Shown here: positions 8,627 to 17,048 of the stretch, one piece after another
Layout: the number at the start of each line of letters is the position of its first letter
How positions within the stretch are numbered: position 1 is the first letter of the stretch
NCBI GenBank assembly: GCA_016790285.1
Contig: JAEUPJ010000033.1
Coordinates: 1 to 64,000, forward strand
DNA: 64,000 nt
Source of the DNA: Roseateles sp.
Lineage (GTDB): Bacteria; Pseudomonadota; Gammaproteobacteria; Burkholderiales; Burkholderiaceae_C
Reading direction: 5' to 3'
The notes under the pieces: model-generated
The model's database searches: none
Seen by the model: the letters and a program-made list of their open reading frames with translations, nothing else
Told to the model about the DNA's origin: nothing
Program-made: the position numbers and the translations under genes

Positions 8627-9370
8627 GTGCCCTACCCTGACCCGCCTCGCATCGTCCAGATCACGGAAGTGATCCGTGAAGCCGACCAGGGCATGACCAA
8701 GCCCATCCTTTGCACCGGGGAGGACGGTCATCGCTACTACGTCAAAGGGCAACAGACCAATCGGTCCAGCTTGTGGCGGGAGTGGATTGCCGGGCACCTT
8801 GCCCAGGCTCTGGGTTTGCCCATCGCGCCGTTCAGCCTGGTGCAGGTCGATGAGGTGCTGCTGCGTGAACTGCCGTTCGAGCTACGGGCGATTGGGCCAA
8901 CACCCGCGTTCGGCTCCCAGGAACTACCAGGCCTGACCTGGTACGAAAACTCGCTCACGCCCCGCCTGGACATGCGGGTCCAAGAGGAGTTGCTGGTGTT
9001 CGACTGGTGGACCCGAAACGCCGACCGGCAGGTCGGGAACACCAACCTGCTTTGGGAGGCCGTTGAACGAAGGCTCGTGGTGATTGACCACAACCAAGCC
9101 TTCGACGCACATTTTGACCCCCAAGGCTTCCTGCAACATCACGTCTTCGCGTCGGAGTGGGCCAGGCTGGAGCAGGACTGGATTCTTCGTGACGAATGGG
9201 TACAACGAATGACCCAGGCGTTGGCCGTGGCTCGATGGGCTTGCGATAATGCTCCTCCGGAGTGGCAGTGGGAAAACGCCGAGCAGGATGTACCGGCGAA
9301 CTACGATCCCGAGGACGCGATGCGCGTGCTGTCACGGTGTATGCAACAAGATTTCTGGAGGGCGGAATGA
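8627..9370 (+). CDS. HipA-like kinase (HipA_2 type)
   Basis: A 247-residue protein from a GTG at 8627 with GGAG 6 bp upstream; a longer start inside mod is unlikely. The fold resembles HipA-family Ser/Thr kinases: K40 in a YVKG strand as the ATP lysine, RNADRQVGN at 130-138 as the catalytic loop with D133, and VVIDHNQAF with D154 as the metal-binding Asp. It lacks the N-terminal HipA lobe and a HipB gene. Such compact kinases are typically followed by a DUF3037 gene, as here, with a 4-bp ATGA overlap. Substrate unknown; toxin-like or signalling activity is inference. Confidence 0.78.
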   Translation: MPYPDPPRIVQITEVIREADQGMTKPILCTGEDGHRYYVKGQQTNRSSLWREWIAGHLAQALGLPIAPFSLVQVDEVLLRELPFELRAIGPTPAFGSQELPGLTWYENSLTPRLDMRVQEELLVFDWWTRNADRQVGNTNLLWEAVERRLVVIDHNQAFDAHFDPQGFLQHHVFASEWARLEQDWILRDEWVQRMTQALAVARWACDNAPPEWQWENAEQDVPANYDPEDAMRVLSRCMQQDFWRAE

Positions 9371-10191
9371 ACAAGCAGGCTTGTCGCTATGCCGTCGTCC
9401 AGTTCATGCCCCATGCCGAGACCGAAGAGTTCGTGAACGTCGGCATGGTCGTGGCGTGCCCTCAGACCGGCTACTTCGACTTCAAGCTGGAGACGCGCAA
9501 GCACAAGCGCGTGACAGACTTTTTTGAAGAGCTGGCTCCTGCAACTTATCGTGCAGCCATGGCTGTGATGCGCGACGAGTTGGAGCGGACGAAGCAGGTG
9601 CTAACCCACCTGCGCGGCGACGACCTTGTGGCCATGACGCGCATGATCTTCGACCGGGCAACCCACCCACGCGAAGCGTTGGTACGGTTCAGCAAGCCGC
9701 GCGTTGTTCTGGCCGAGGCGCCTGCGAAGGAGCTTGAGCGCCTCTTCAAGCACTACGTAGACCGAGCATTCGCCACGCCGGAGCACGTTGAAGCGAAGAT
9801 GGCACGACGGATCAGTAAGCTGCTCAAGACGCTGGACTTGACCGCGCCCTTCAAGCTAGACAAGGTGGGTGATGACGTGGTGCACGCCACATTCCCGTTG
9901 GTTCAGCGGCGTGGCGAGCAGGTCTTCAAGGTCATCAAGCCTCTTGACCTGAACAAGCGGGATGCCAACAGCATCTACGAGCGGGGCGACGACTGGATTC
10001 AGAAGGTCAGGCGCTTGCGCAGCCGTGGACTTCTTCCGGTCAACACGTTGTTCCCGCTGGCCCGCCCCACACCTGGCGACGCAAAGCGCAACCACGCGTT
10101 CGAAGACATCCGCAGTGAGTTGATCGGGCTCGACGTGGAAGTGGTCGATCAGGCCGCCCAAGATTCGATCATCCGGTTCGCGACACACTGA
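9367..10191 (+). CDS. DUF3037 domain protein
   Basis: A 274-residue protein; the ATG at 9367 overlaps the kinase stop. The N-terminus (YAVVQFMPHAETEEFVNVG) is the DUF3037 signature. The remainder is helical and basic with no transmembrane segment. DUF3037 genes commonly sit next to compact HipA-like kinases, so it may be the partner or substrate of the kinase. Here the pair forms the tail of a restriction-modification operon. No catalytic residues can be assigned. Confidence 0.75.
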   Translation: MNKQACRYAVVQFMPHAETEEFVNVGMVVACPQTGYFDFKLETRKHKRVTDFFEELAPATYRAAMAVMRDELERTKQVLTHLRGDDLVAMTRMIFDRATHPREALVRFSKPRVVLAEAPAKELERLFKHYVDRAFATPEHVEAKMARRISKLLKTLDLTAPFKLDKVGDDVVHATFPLVQRRGEQVFKVIKPLDLNKRDANSIYERGDDWIQKVRRLRSRGLLPVNTLFPLARPTPGDAKRNHAFEDIRSELIGLDVEVVDQAAQDSIIRFATH

Positions 10192-10251
10192 GTACCGCCG
10201 CTGACGCGGGTCGCGGCTGTCCAAGCTGTCGCCAGAGGACCAGCACCCAAC

Positions 10252-10530
10252 ATGGAAGCGCCGTCCCCACGCACCAGAGCGGATGCCGTGTTGTTGCATC
10301 GGCAACTGACGCCAGCGCTGGCGTTGGAAGCCTTCGCCACGTCAGAAGGGGTCGAATGGCTCCGCGCGTTTCCAAACATCGTGGCGATTGCTGCTCGCGC
10401 CTACGGGCAGCTTCCGGAGCTGCTGGGGCAGCACATGCCTTCAGACCTCATCGCAATCCAGGTGTGCGCCATTCTTGATGGAGAAAAGATGGCTGATCCG
10501 AACAGCGCACTAGATTGCCCGTTCGACTAG
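10252..10530 (+). CDS. Small hypothetical protein
   Basis: A 92-residue ORF 60 bp after the DUF3037 gene and on the same strand. It is predicted mostly helical, without signal peptide, membrane segment or recognised motif. The ribosome site is weak. It could be a fifth member of the restriction cassette or a chance ORF. Its end faces the convergent HTH gene at 10547. Confidence 0.4.
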   Translation: MEAPSPRTRADAVLLHRQLTPALALEAFATSEGVEWLRAFPNIVAIAARAYGQLPELLGQHMPSDLIAIQVCAILDGEKMADPNSALDCPFD

Positions 10531-10546
10531 ATCAACGTCATCGGCA

Positions 10547-11347
10547 TCAGGTCATCGCCAGCAGACGGGCACGCCGACGGTCTTCAGTGCGCTGCGGTAA
10601 ATCTGCCGCCTCGCATGTCATGCGTTTCAGCCAGAAAAGCCGCTCGCTTTCGGCCTCCCAGACACCAGCCAGCGCTGTGTCCCAGGTCATCCAGACAATC
10701 TGATCTGCTGCGCCTTGATGTAACGGCGTCGCTTCAAGGTCCACGGCCAGGCAGGACACAAGACCTGTTGGCTGAACAAAAAACGGATAGCGCCGGGATG
10801 CGAACGGAACATCAGCGCTCACGCCCGCCAGGTGATGACCAATCCGGGCCAGCGCGGCGACGGCGGCCGCCACCGATCCTTCGAACTCGTTGACGGACGT
10901 GAACGCGCCAAGAGCGCCCGTGAGGCCATCCGTAGCGAGCCGGTGCTCATGTTCGATTGCCGCCCTGAGTAGGTCGGCCTGGAAGGCAGTCCTGACGCCG
11001 TCCGCTTTGGCCCTCTTTGTTGAGCCACGAGGGCGACCGATTCGCTTCTTTTCGACGACAGCAGGCCGAGGTGCAGCAGCAGCAGTCGGCTCGTATTCGG
11101 ACAGCGTCTCACGGTCCAGGTGTGCCGCCAGTTCGAGTACCGAAACCTTGATCTTGTTGCCGCCAACGCAACTCACCTTGAAGGGCAACTTGCCAGCGCT
11201 GCTCAGGTTGTAGAGATGCCCCTTCCCGTAGCCCAGCACCTTGGCGATGTCGTCCACGTCAAGCAAGACCTTGCCCGGAAACATGCTCTGCAGCAGGGTG
11301 AGGTGGCGAGGCGGAGGCGGGCTAGCGGCGGACACACTGTTGGCCAT
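10547..11347 (-). CDS. DNA-binding protein with excisionase-like HTH and AT-hook
   Basis: A 266-residue protein. Residues about 25-75 (DVDDIAKVLGYGKGHLYNLSSAGKL and beyond) look like an HTH_17/AlpA-type winged helix as in excisionases and mobile-element regulators. Near residue 105 is KKRIGRPRGSTKRAK, an AT-hook core (GRPRG) in basic context. The C-terminal 150 residues are unrecognised. The ATG at 11347 is preferred: extension to 11494 would run through a hairpin terminator. Its place between the island cargo and the tRNA-Leu suggests a role in excision or element control; no integrase gene is adjacent. Confidence 0.65.
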   Translation of the reverse strand: MANSVSAASPPPPRHLTLLQSMFPGKVLLDVDDIAKVLGYGKGHLYNLSSAGKLPFKVSCVGGNKIKVSVLELAAHLDRETLSEYEPTAAAAPRPAVVEKKRIGRPRGSTKRAKADGVRTAFQADLLRAAIEHEHRLATDGLTGALGAFTSVNEFEGSVAAAVAALARIGHHLAGVSADVPFASRRYPFFVQPTGLVSCLAVDLEATPLHQGAADQIVWMTWDTALAGVWEAESERLFWLKRMTCEAADLPQRTEDRRRARLLAMT

Positions 11348-11472
11348 CAGCAACGCTCCGATGTTGATTGGCGAAGCTGCCACAGCCAACCGACCTTCCC
11401 AAAAACTTCCCAAACTGGACTCATGAAAATGGCTGAGTTCGGATGAAAAGCGATGAAGTCCCGTGAAATACG

Positions 11473-11512
11473 AAAAAGCCAAGGAATCCAACAAGCTGTT
11501 GATTTCCTTGGC
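11473..11512 (-). terminator. Intrinsic terminator downstream of tRNA-Leu
   Basis: Arms at 11478-11493 and 11497-11512 pair over 14 of 16 positions around a 3-nt loop. Reading on the minus strand the hairpin is followed directly by five T (complement of 11473-11477). It lies 17 bp past the tRNA CCA end and fits Rho-independent termination of the tRNA transcript. Confidence 0.85.
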
Positions 11513-11529
11513 AATTTCCTCACTTACAG

Positions 11530-11616
11530 TGGTGCGCGGGGCCGGACTCGAACCGGCACGCCCGTGAAGGCGTCAGGACCTAAACCTGGTGCGTCTACCA
11601 ATTTCGCCACCCGCGC
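11530..11616 (-). tRNA. tRNA-Leu (anticodon UAG)
   Basis: The minus strand reads GCGCGGG at the 5' acceptor arm and CCCGCGC-A-CCA at the 3' end, with CCA encoded. It has the long variable arm of class II tRNAs, a GGTTCGAGTCC T-arm, and loop TTTAGGT giving anticodon TAG, hence leucine. Length is 87 nt. Lower-GC accessory DNA lies on its 3' side and core-like sequence on its 5' side, the usual arrangement when an element has integrated at a tRNA 3' end. Confidence 0.95.
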
Positions 11617-11709
11617 GGGTCAGCTTTGAGCTGCTGCAGTTTGTAGGCGCAGCAACCCCGTAGGCGATTCGGCAAACCGGCGATTGTAGCGATCTCGCGC
11701 GGCCTGCCC

Positions 11710-11732
11710 GCCGCCCCGGCTCGCGGGGCGGC
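11710..11732 (-). terminator. GC-rich hairpin after the RND operon
   Basis: GCCGCCCC at 11710-11717 pairs perfectly with GGGGCGGC at 11725-11732 around a 7-nt loop. It lies 20 bp past the permease stop codon. There is no good T tract, so it may be a processing or stability hairpin rather than a classical terminator. Confidence 0.5.
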
Positions 11733-11751
11733 TAAACCCTGAAGAAACGGG

Positions 11752-14700
11752 TCAGGCGACGCCGTCGGGTTCGTCGGGCAGCCGGCTGTGCAGGCGGCTG
11801 TGTTCTTCAGGCCGTTGCACGCGGAACCAGGCTGCATACATCGCCGGCAGCGCCAGCAACGTGAGCACGGTCGCGACGATGAGGCCGCCCATGATGGCCA
11901 CGGCCATCGGGCCCCAGAACACGCTGCGCGACAGCGGGATCATGGCCAGCACCGCCGCCGCCGCCGTCAGCACGATCGGGCGGAAACGCCGCACCGCGGA
12001 CTCCACGATGGCCGACCAGTCCGGCACGCCGCGGGCGCGGTCCTGCTCGATCTGGTCGATCAGGATGACCGAGTTGCGCATGATCATGCCCATCAGCGCG
12101 ATGACGCCGAGCAAGGCCACGAATCCGAACGGTCGATTCAGCAGCAGCAAGGCCATCGCCACACCCGCGATACCCAGCGGTCCGGTCAGGAACACCAGCA
12201 TCGCGCGGCTGAAACTCTGCAACTGCAGCATCAGCAGCGTGAAGGTGATGAACAGCATGATCGGCACGCCGGCCGCGATGGAGCCCTGCCCCTTGCTGCT
12301 TTCTTCCACGGCGCCGGCGATGTCGATGCGGTAGCCCGTGGGCATCTGCTTCTGCAGTTCGTCCAGCTTGGGCCAGACTTCCTTGGTGACGGTCGCGCCC
12401 TGCAGGCCTTCGGCCACGTCGCCCTGCACCGTGACGGCGTACATGCGCCCTTCGCGCCACATCACGCCCGGCTCCCAGTCGAACTGCACCTTGGCGATCT
12501 GCGTGAGCGGAATGGAGCGGCCGGTGCTGGTCGGCACATAGGCGTTGCCGATGTCGGTGATGACGGCACGCTCGTCTTTCGGTTGGCGCAGGACGATGTC
12601 GATGAGCTTGTCGGCCTCGCGGTACTGGCCGATGACCGTGCCCGACAGCAGCGTGCGCGACGCCTGCGCCAGCACCTGGCTGGAAACGCCGAGCGCCCGC
12701 GCCTTGTCCTGGTCCACCGTCAGGCGCAGCGTCTTGACGTTCTCGTTCCAGTTGTCATTGACGCCGCGCATGTTGGGGCTGGCGCGCAGGATCTCCTTGG
12801 CCTTGTCGGCCCAGTCGCGCACCACCTTCGGGTCGGCGCCGCTGACACGGAACTGCACCGGATACGGCACCGGCGGCCCGTTGGGCAGCAGCTTGACGCG
12901 GCCTCGCGCCTCCGGGAACTCCTCGGCGAGCACGGCCGGCAGGCGTTTGCGCAGCTCTTCCCGCTCGGGCAGGCTCTTGGGCACGAGGATGCTCTGCGTG
13001 ACGTTGGCCTGCGGGAAGATCTGGTCCAGCGGGAGGTAGAAGCGCGGCACGCCCGATCCGACCCAGGTCGTCACGGTCGAGATGCTCGGCTCCTTGAGCA
13101 TGCGGGCCTCGAAGCGCTTGGCCAGCGCCTCGGTTTCCTGGATGGTCGAGCCCTCGGGCAGCCACAGGTCCACGAGCACTTCGGGGCGGCTGGAATCGGG
13201 GAAGAACTGCTGCTGCACCCGGCCCATGCCGAGGATGCCCAGCGCGAAGACGAACAGCGTGATGCCGATGGTCTTCCAGCGGTTCTCCACGCACCAGCGC
13301 ACCACGCCGCGGAAGCGGTTGTAGAACGGCGTGTCGAAGAGTTCGTGCACCTCGCCTTCGGCGGCAGGCTTGGCCTTGAGCAGCAGCGCGCCCAGGTAGG
13401 GCACGAAGTAGACCGACACCACCCACGAGATGACGAGGGACGCCGCCGTCACCGCAAAGATGGCGAAGGTGTACTCGCCCACCGTCGACTTGGCCAGCCC
13501 GATGGGCAGGAAGCCCACCGCCGTGATGAGCGTGCCCGTCAACATGGGCATGGCCGTCACGTCGTAGGCGAAGGTGGCCGCGTGCATCTTGTCGTAGCCC
13601 TCTTCGAGCTTGCGCACCATCATCTCGACGGCAATGATGGCGTCGTCCACCAGCAGCCCGAGCGCAATGATGAGCGAGCCCAGCGAGATCTTGTGCAGGC
13701 CCACGCCCCAATAGAACATGGTGACGAAGGTGATGGCCAGCACCAGCGGGATGGTGATGGCCACGACCAGGCCGGGCCACACGTCGATGCGCAGCGGGCG
13801 GGTGTGCAGGCCCAGCGAGATGAAGCTCACCGCCAGCACGATGACGACGGCCTCGATGAGCACGTGCACGAACTCGCCCACTGAGGTCGTCACGGCCTTG
13901 GGCTGGTCCTGGATCTGCTCGAGCTGGATGCCGGCCGGAAGCTCACGCTCCACGGCCTTGAGCGCCACGCCCAGGGCCTTGCCCATGGCGATGATGTCGC
14001 CGCCCTTGGCCATCGACACACCGAGGGCGAGCACTTCCTTGCCCTGGTGTCGGACCTTGGTGGTGGGCGGGTCCACGTACTCGCGCTTGATGTCGGCGAT
14101 GTCGCCCAGGCGCATCTGGCTGGCCACGCCCGTCTGGGGGTTCACCGCGCGGATCGGCACCTCGGCGAGCGCCTGGGCGGTGGTGAACTGGCCCTGCACG
14201 CGGATCTGGAAGTTGGCGGCCCCGGCATTCAGCACCCCCGCGCCTTCAACGGCGTTCTGGGCGCCGATCTGGCTGATGACCTGGTTGAAGTCCAGGCCCA
14301 GCTGCGCCAGGCGCTTCTGGGAGATCTCGATGAACACCTTCTCCGGCTGCACGCCGAAGATCTCCACCTTGGCCACGTCCTTGACCTGCAACAGCGCCTG
14401 GCGCACGCGGTCGGCATGCTCGCGCAGCTCTTCGCGGCTGAAGCCGTCGGCAGAAAGTGCATAGATGGAACCGTAGACGTCACCGAACTCGTCGTTGAAC
14501 ACCGGCCCCAGCACGCCCTGCGGCAGCGAGGCGCGCATGTCGCCGATCTTCTTGCGCGTCTGGTACCAGAGGTCGGCGACCTCCTTGGGCGGGGTGTTGT
14601 CCTTGACCTGGAAGACGGTGAGCGACTCGCCCGGCTTGGTGTACGAGCGGATCTTGTCCGCGTGGTTCACCTCCTGCAGCGTCTTTTCGATCTTGTCGGT

Positions 14701-14928
14701 GACCTGGTCGGCCATCTGCTGGGCCGTGGCGCCGGGCCAGAAGGCCTGGATGACCATGGCGCGGAAGGTGAACGGCGGGTCTTCGTCCTGGCCGAGCTGG
14801 AAATAGGCGGCAAAGCCCATGACCATCAACACCACCATCAGGTAGCGCGTCAGGGCCGGGTGCTCGAGCGCCCAGCGCGAGACGTTGAAGCCGCCGACGT
14901 GGGGCTGTTTCGTGATCGGGGAAGTCAT
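11752..14928 (-). CDS. RND efflux permease (AcrB family)
   Basis: A 1058-residue inner-membrane proton-driven exporter of the HAE-1/AcrB family. After a cytoplasmic start comes TM1 (YLMVVLMVMGFAAYFQLG), a large periplasmic porter domain, the TM2-6 block near 330-500 with the charged TM4 motif LVDDAIIAVE that relays protons, then the repeat with a second porter domain and TM8-12. Length matches the family. It lies 12 bp after the adaptor gene in one operon. No outer-membrane channel gene is present, so it probably borrows a TolC-like protein. Substrates cannot be read from sequence. Confidence 0.95.
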   Translation of the reverse strand: MTSPITKQPHVGGFNVSRWALEHPALTRYLMVVLMVMGFAAYFQLGQDEDPPFTFRAMVIQAFWPGATAQQMADQVTDKIEKTLQEVNHADKIRSYTKPGESLTVFQVKDNTPPKEVADLWYQTRKKIGDMRASLPQGVLGPVFNDEFGDVYGSIYALSADGFSREELREHADRVRQALLQVKDVAKVEIFGVQPEKVFIEISQKRLAQLGLDFNQVISQIGAQNAVEGAGVLNAGAANFQIRVQGQFTTAQALAEVPIRAVNPQTGVASQMRLGDIADIKREYVDPPTTKVRHQGKEVLALGVSMAKGGDIIAMGKALGVALKAVERELPAGIQLEQIQDQPKAVTTSVGEFVHVLIEAVVIVLAVSFISLGLHTRPLRIDVWPGLVVAITIPLVLAITFVTMFYWGVGLHKISLGSLIIALGLLVDDAIIAVEMMVRKLEEGYDKMHAATFAYDVTAMPMLTGTLITAVGFLPIGLAKSTVGEYTFAIFAVTAASLVISWVVSVYFVPYLGALLLKAKPAAEGEVHELFDTPFYNRFRGVVRWCVENRWKTIGITLFVFALGILGMGRVQQQFFPDSSRPEVLVDLWLPEGSTIQETEALAKRFEARMLKEPSISTVTTWVGSGVPRFYLPLDQIFPQANVTQSILVPKSLPEREELRKRLPAVLAEEFPEARGRVKLLPNGPPVPYPVQFRVSGADPKVVRDWADKAKEILRASPNMRGVNDNWNENVKTLRLTVDQDKARALGVSSQVLAQASRTLLSGTVIGQYREADKLIDIVLRQPKDERAVITDIGNAYVPTSTGRSIPLTQIAKVQFDWEPGVMWREGRMYAVTVQGDVAEGLQGATVTKEVWPKLDELQKQMPTGYRIDIAGAVEESSKGQGSIAAGVPIMLFITFTLLMLQLQSFSRAMLVFLTGPLGIAGVAMALLLLNRPFGFVALLGVIALMGMIMRNSVILIDQIEQDRARGVPDWSAIVESAVRRFRPIVLTAAAAVLAMIPLSRSVFWGPMAVAIMGGLIVATVLTLLALPAMYAAWFRVQRPEEHSRLHSRLPDEPDGVA

Positions 14929-14940
14929 GGCGAGCCCCGC

Positions 14941-16080
14941 TCAGCGAGATGCAGCAGGGGCGGCGGGCGTGGCCGGCGCGGCAGCGGCGCGCGGCGGCAC
15001 GTAGCGTTTGACCTTCTGGCCCGGGTTGAGCACATGCACCCCGGCGACCACCACCTCCTGGCCCGCGCTCAACCCGCCGGCGATGACGACGTCGTTGCCC
15101 TCGGCGCCCCCCACCTGCACGGCGACGGGCTTGACCGTCATGGAGCCACTCTCCAGCACCCAGACGGAGCTCTTGCCGCCCTGCTGCAGCACGGCCGTCA
15201 AGGGCAACTTGATGACGTTGCTGACCTGCGGCAGGTCCAGCACGACGGTGGCGGACTGGCCGAGGGCGACGTCCAGCTTGCCGGCATCGGCCTTGATCAG
15301 GAAGGTTCGCGTCACCGGGTCGGCCGCGGCGGCCACCTCGCGCAGGGTCAGCGGCGCGGTCTTGTCGCTGCCCCAGACCTTGACCTTCAGCGCGCCGGGC
15401 AGGCCGGCTGCGGCCTTCACGCGGGCGATCTGGTCCTCGGGCACCGAGAACACCACGTCACGCGGGCCATCCAGGGCCACGCTCACCACCGGCGTGCCGG
15501 CCGCCAGCACCTGGCCGGGCTCGGCGTTCACGGCAGTGACGACACCGGCGCCGTCCGCCACGAGCTGGGCGTAGGCGGCCTGGTTGCCCTGGACATCGGC
15601 CTGCGCCTTGGCCTGCTCCAGCTGCGCCTGGGCGGCCTTGAAGGCCGAATCACGGCGCTCCAGCTCGGCTGCGCTGATGAAGCCCTGGCGCTGCAGGTCG
15701 ACGAAGCGCTTGTAGTCCTGCCCGGCCTGGTCGCGGTTCGTGCGGGCGGCGGCCACGGCGGCACTCGCCGCGGCCTCGGCGAGCTTCAGGTCCTGAGCGT
15801 CGATGCGGGCGAGCACCTGGCCGGGCTTGACCGTGTCGCCCAGATTGACAGCGCGGCTCAACAGCTTGCCGCTGACGCGGAAGGACAGCCGGGACTCCAC
15901 GCGGGCCTTCACCTCGGCCGCATACTCATGGCTGGCGCTGGCCGAGCCCGCGCTGACGAGCTGGGTGCGCACCGCGCGCTCGGGTTCGGGGGCGGCGGCC
16001 TGCTTGCCACACCCCGACAGCAGAGCCGGGAGCAGCGTCGCCAACAGCAGGGGCGACACGAGACGCAGAAGATGGGGCAT
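14941..16080 (-). CDS. RND efflux periplasmic adaptor lipoprotein
   Basis: A 379-residue membrane-fusion protein. The N-terminus has a lipoprotein signal with LLSGCGKQ as lipobox. Then come the first barrel-sandwich half (ARVESRLSFRVSGKL), an alpha-hairpin near 100-165 rich in Ala/Gln, the second lipoyl half (PGQVLAAGTPV), and beta-barrel and membrane-proximal domains. It bridges the permease to an outer-membrane channel. First gene of the efflux operon; its promoter carries a TetR-type palindrome. The C-terminus ends in an Ala/Pro-rich tail. Confidence 0.93.
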   Translation of the reverse strand: MPHLLRLVSPLLLATLLPALLSGCGKQAAAPEPERAVRTQLVSAGSASASHEYAAEVKARVESRLSFRVSGKLLSRAVNLGDTVKPGQVLARIDAQDLKLAEAAASAAVAAARTNRDQAGQDYKRFVDLQRQGFISAAELERRDSAFKAAQAQLEQAKAQADVQGNQAAYAQLVADGAGVVTAVNAEPGQVLAAGTPVVSVALDGPRDVVFSVPEDQIARVKAAAGLPGALKVKVWGSDKTAPLTLREVAAAADPVTRTFLIKADAGKLDVALGQSATVVLDLPQVSNVIKLPLTAVLQQGGKSSVWVLESGSMTVKPVAVQVGGAEGNDVVIAGGLSAGQEVVVAGVHVLNPGQKVKRYVPPRAAAAPATPAAPAASR

Positions 16081-16116
16081 GCAGACCTCGGCAGGAAGAT
16101 TCGGGCCGGCGAAAAT

Positions 16117-16138
16117 TTAATGACCGGCGGGTCAGTAA
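16117..16138. promoter_or_regulatory. TetR-type operator palindrome upstream of the RND operon
   Basis: TTAATGACC (16117-16125) and GGTCAGTAA (16130-16138) are inverted repeats matching at 8 of 9 positions around 4 bp. The form TTAcTGACC..GGTCAgTAA is typical of operators bound by AcrR/TetR regulators of efflux pumps. It abuts the predicted -10 of the adaptor gene, so a bound repressor would block initiation. No TetR gene is in the window. Confidence 0.65.
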
Positions 16139-16166
16139 TGTATTCAGACCCCGTAACAACTGTCAA
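16137..16166 (-). promoter_or_regulatory. Promoter of the RND efflux operon
   Basis: On the minus strand a perfect TTGACA (complement of 16161-16166) is followed after 18 bp by TACATT (complement of 16137-16142). The transcript would begin near 16130, inside the palindrome, with a leader of about 50 nt to the adaptor start at 16080. Confidence 0.6.
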
Positions 16167-16211
16167 ACCTCGCGGAATTTCGCTGGTACACCGCGGCTTT
16201 GCAAGCGGAAC

Positions 16212-17048
16212 TTGAGAAAAAGCTTGAGCGTCGACCATTACGAGAACTTTCCCGTTGCATCCATGCTGTGCCCGCCGGACCTGCGGCCGGCGGTGGTGGC
16301 CATCTACCACTTCGCCCGCACGGCAGACGACCTGGCCGACGAGGGCGATGCACCCACCGCGCAGCGGCTTCGCGCGCTCAGCGACTACCGCGCCGACCTG
16401 GCGGCGACGGTCGAGGGCCGGGCACCGTCGCCGCGCTGGGCGCATGTGTTCCTTCCGCTGGCGCGTGAGATGCCGCGCCTGGCACCCGCGCTGCTGCACG
16501 ACCTGCTGGACGCCTTCGAGCAGGACCTGACCCCGCCCCGCTACCGCGACCGCACCCACCTGCTGGACTACTGCCGCCGCTCGGCCAACCCGGTCGGCCG
16601 CCTCCTGCTGGGGCTCTACGGTGTGGGCGACGAGCACTCGCTGCAGCGCTCGGACGCCATCTGCTCCGCGCTGCAGCTCATCAACTTCTGGCAGGACTTC
16701 ACCCGCGACGGGCCCAATGGCCGCCTCTACGTGCCGCAGTCCGACCTCGACCGCCACGGCGTGACCGCCGAAGACATGCTCGCCTGCCGCGACAGCCCGG
16801 CGGCGCGGGCGCTCATCGCCGAGCTGTGCGCCTGGGCCCGCGGCCTGATGCACCAAGGCGCGCCGCTGGCCCTCACGCTGCCCGGGCGCGCCGGGTGGGA
16901 GCTGCGCCTCGTGGTTCAAGGCGGCCTGCGCATCCTCGACAAGATCGAGTCCCGCGGCCACGACAGCCTGTTGCACCGCCCCGCCATCAGGGTTTCGGAC
17001 GCCCCCCGGCTGCTGTGGCGCGCCCTGACAATGCGGGCCGCACCATGA
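16212..17048 (+). CDS. hpnC: Squalene biosynthesis protein HpnC
   Basis: A 278-residue trans-isoprenyl synthase family member. It begins VDHYENFPVAS, the usual HpnC N-terminus; starts at TTG 16212 or TTG 16224 are both possible. First Asp-rich motif: RTADDLADEGD near 36-46. The second is atypical, NFWQDFTRD near 158. In the HpnCDE route HpnC turns presqualene diphosphate into hydroxysqualene. First gene of hpnCDE, overlapping hpnD by ATGA. The end product could feed hopanoids, but no squalene-hopene cyclase is in the window. Confidence 0.9.
   Translation: MRKSLSVDHYENFPVASMLCPPDLRPAVVAIYHFARTADDLADEGDAPTAQRLRALSDYRADLAATVEGRAPSPRWAHVFLPLAREMPRLAPALLHDLLDAFEQDLTPPRYRDRTHLLDYCRRSANPVGRLLLGLYGVGDEHSLQRSDAICSALQLINFWQDFTRDGPNGRLYVPQSDLDRHGVTAEDMLACRDSPAARALIAELCAWARGLMHQGAPLALTLPGRAGWELRLVVQGGLRILDKIESRGHDSLLHRPAIRVSDAPRLLWRALTMRAAP

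Noticed and set aside
11788-13884. A 698-codon open frame on the plus strand
   Set aside because: Fully antisense to the RND permease, rich in His/Arg/Gly as expected of a GC-rich shadow frame, no ribosome site or domain.
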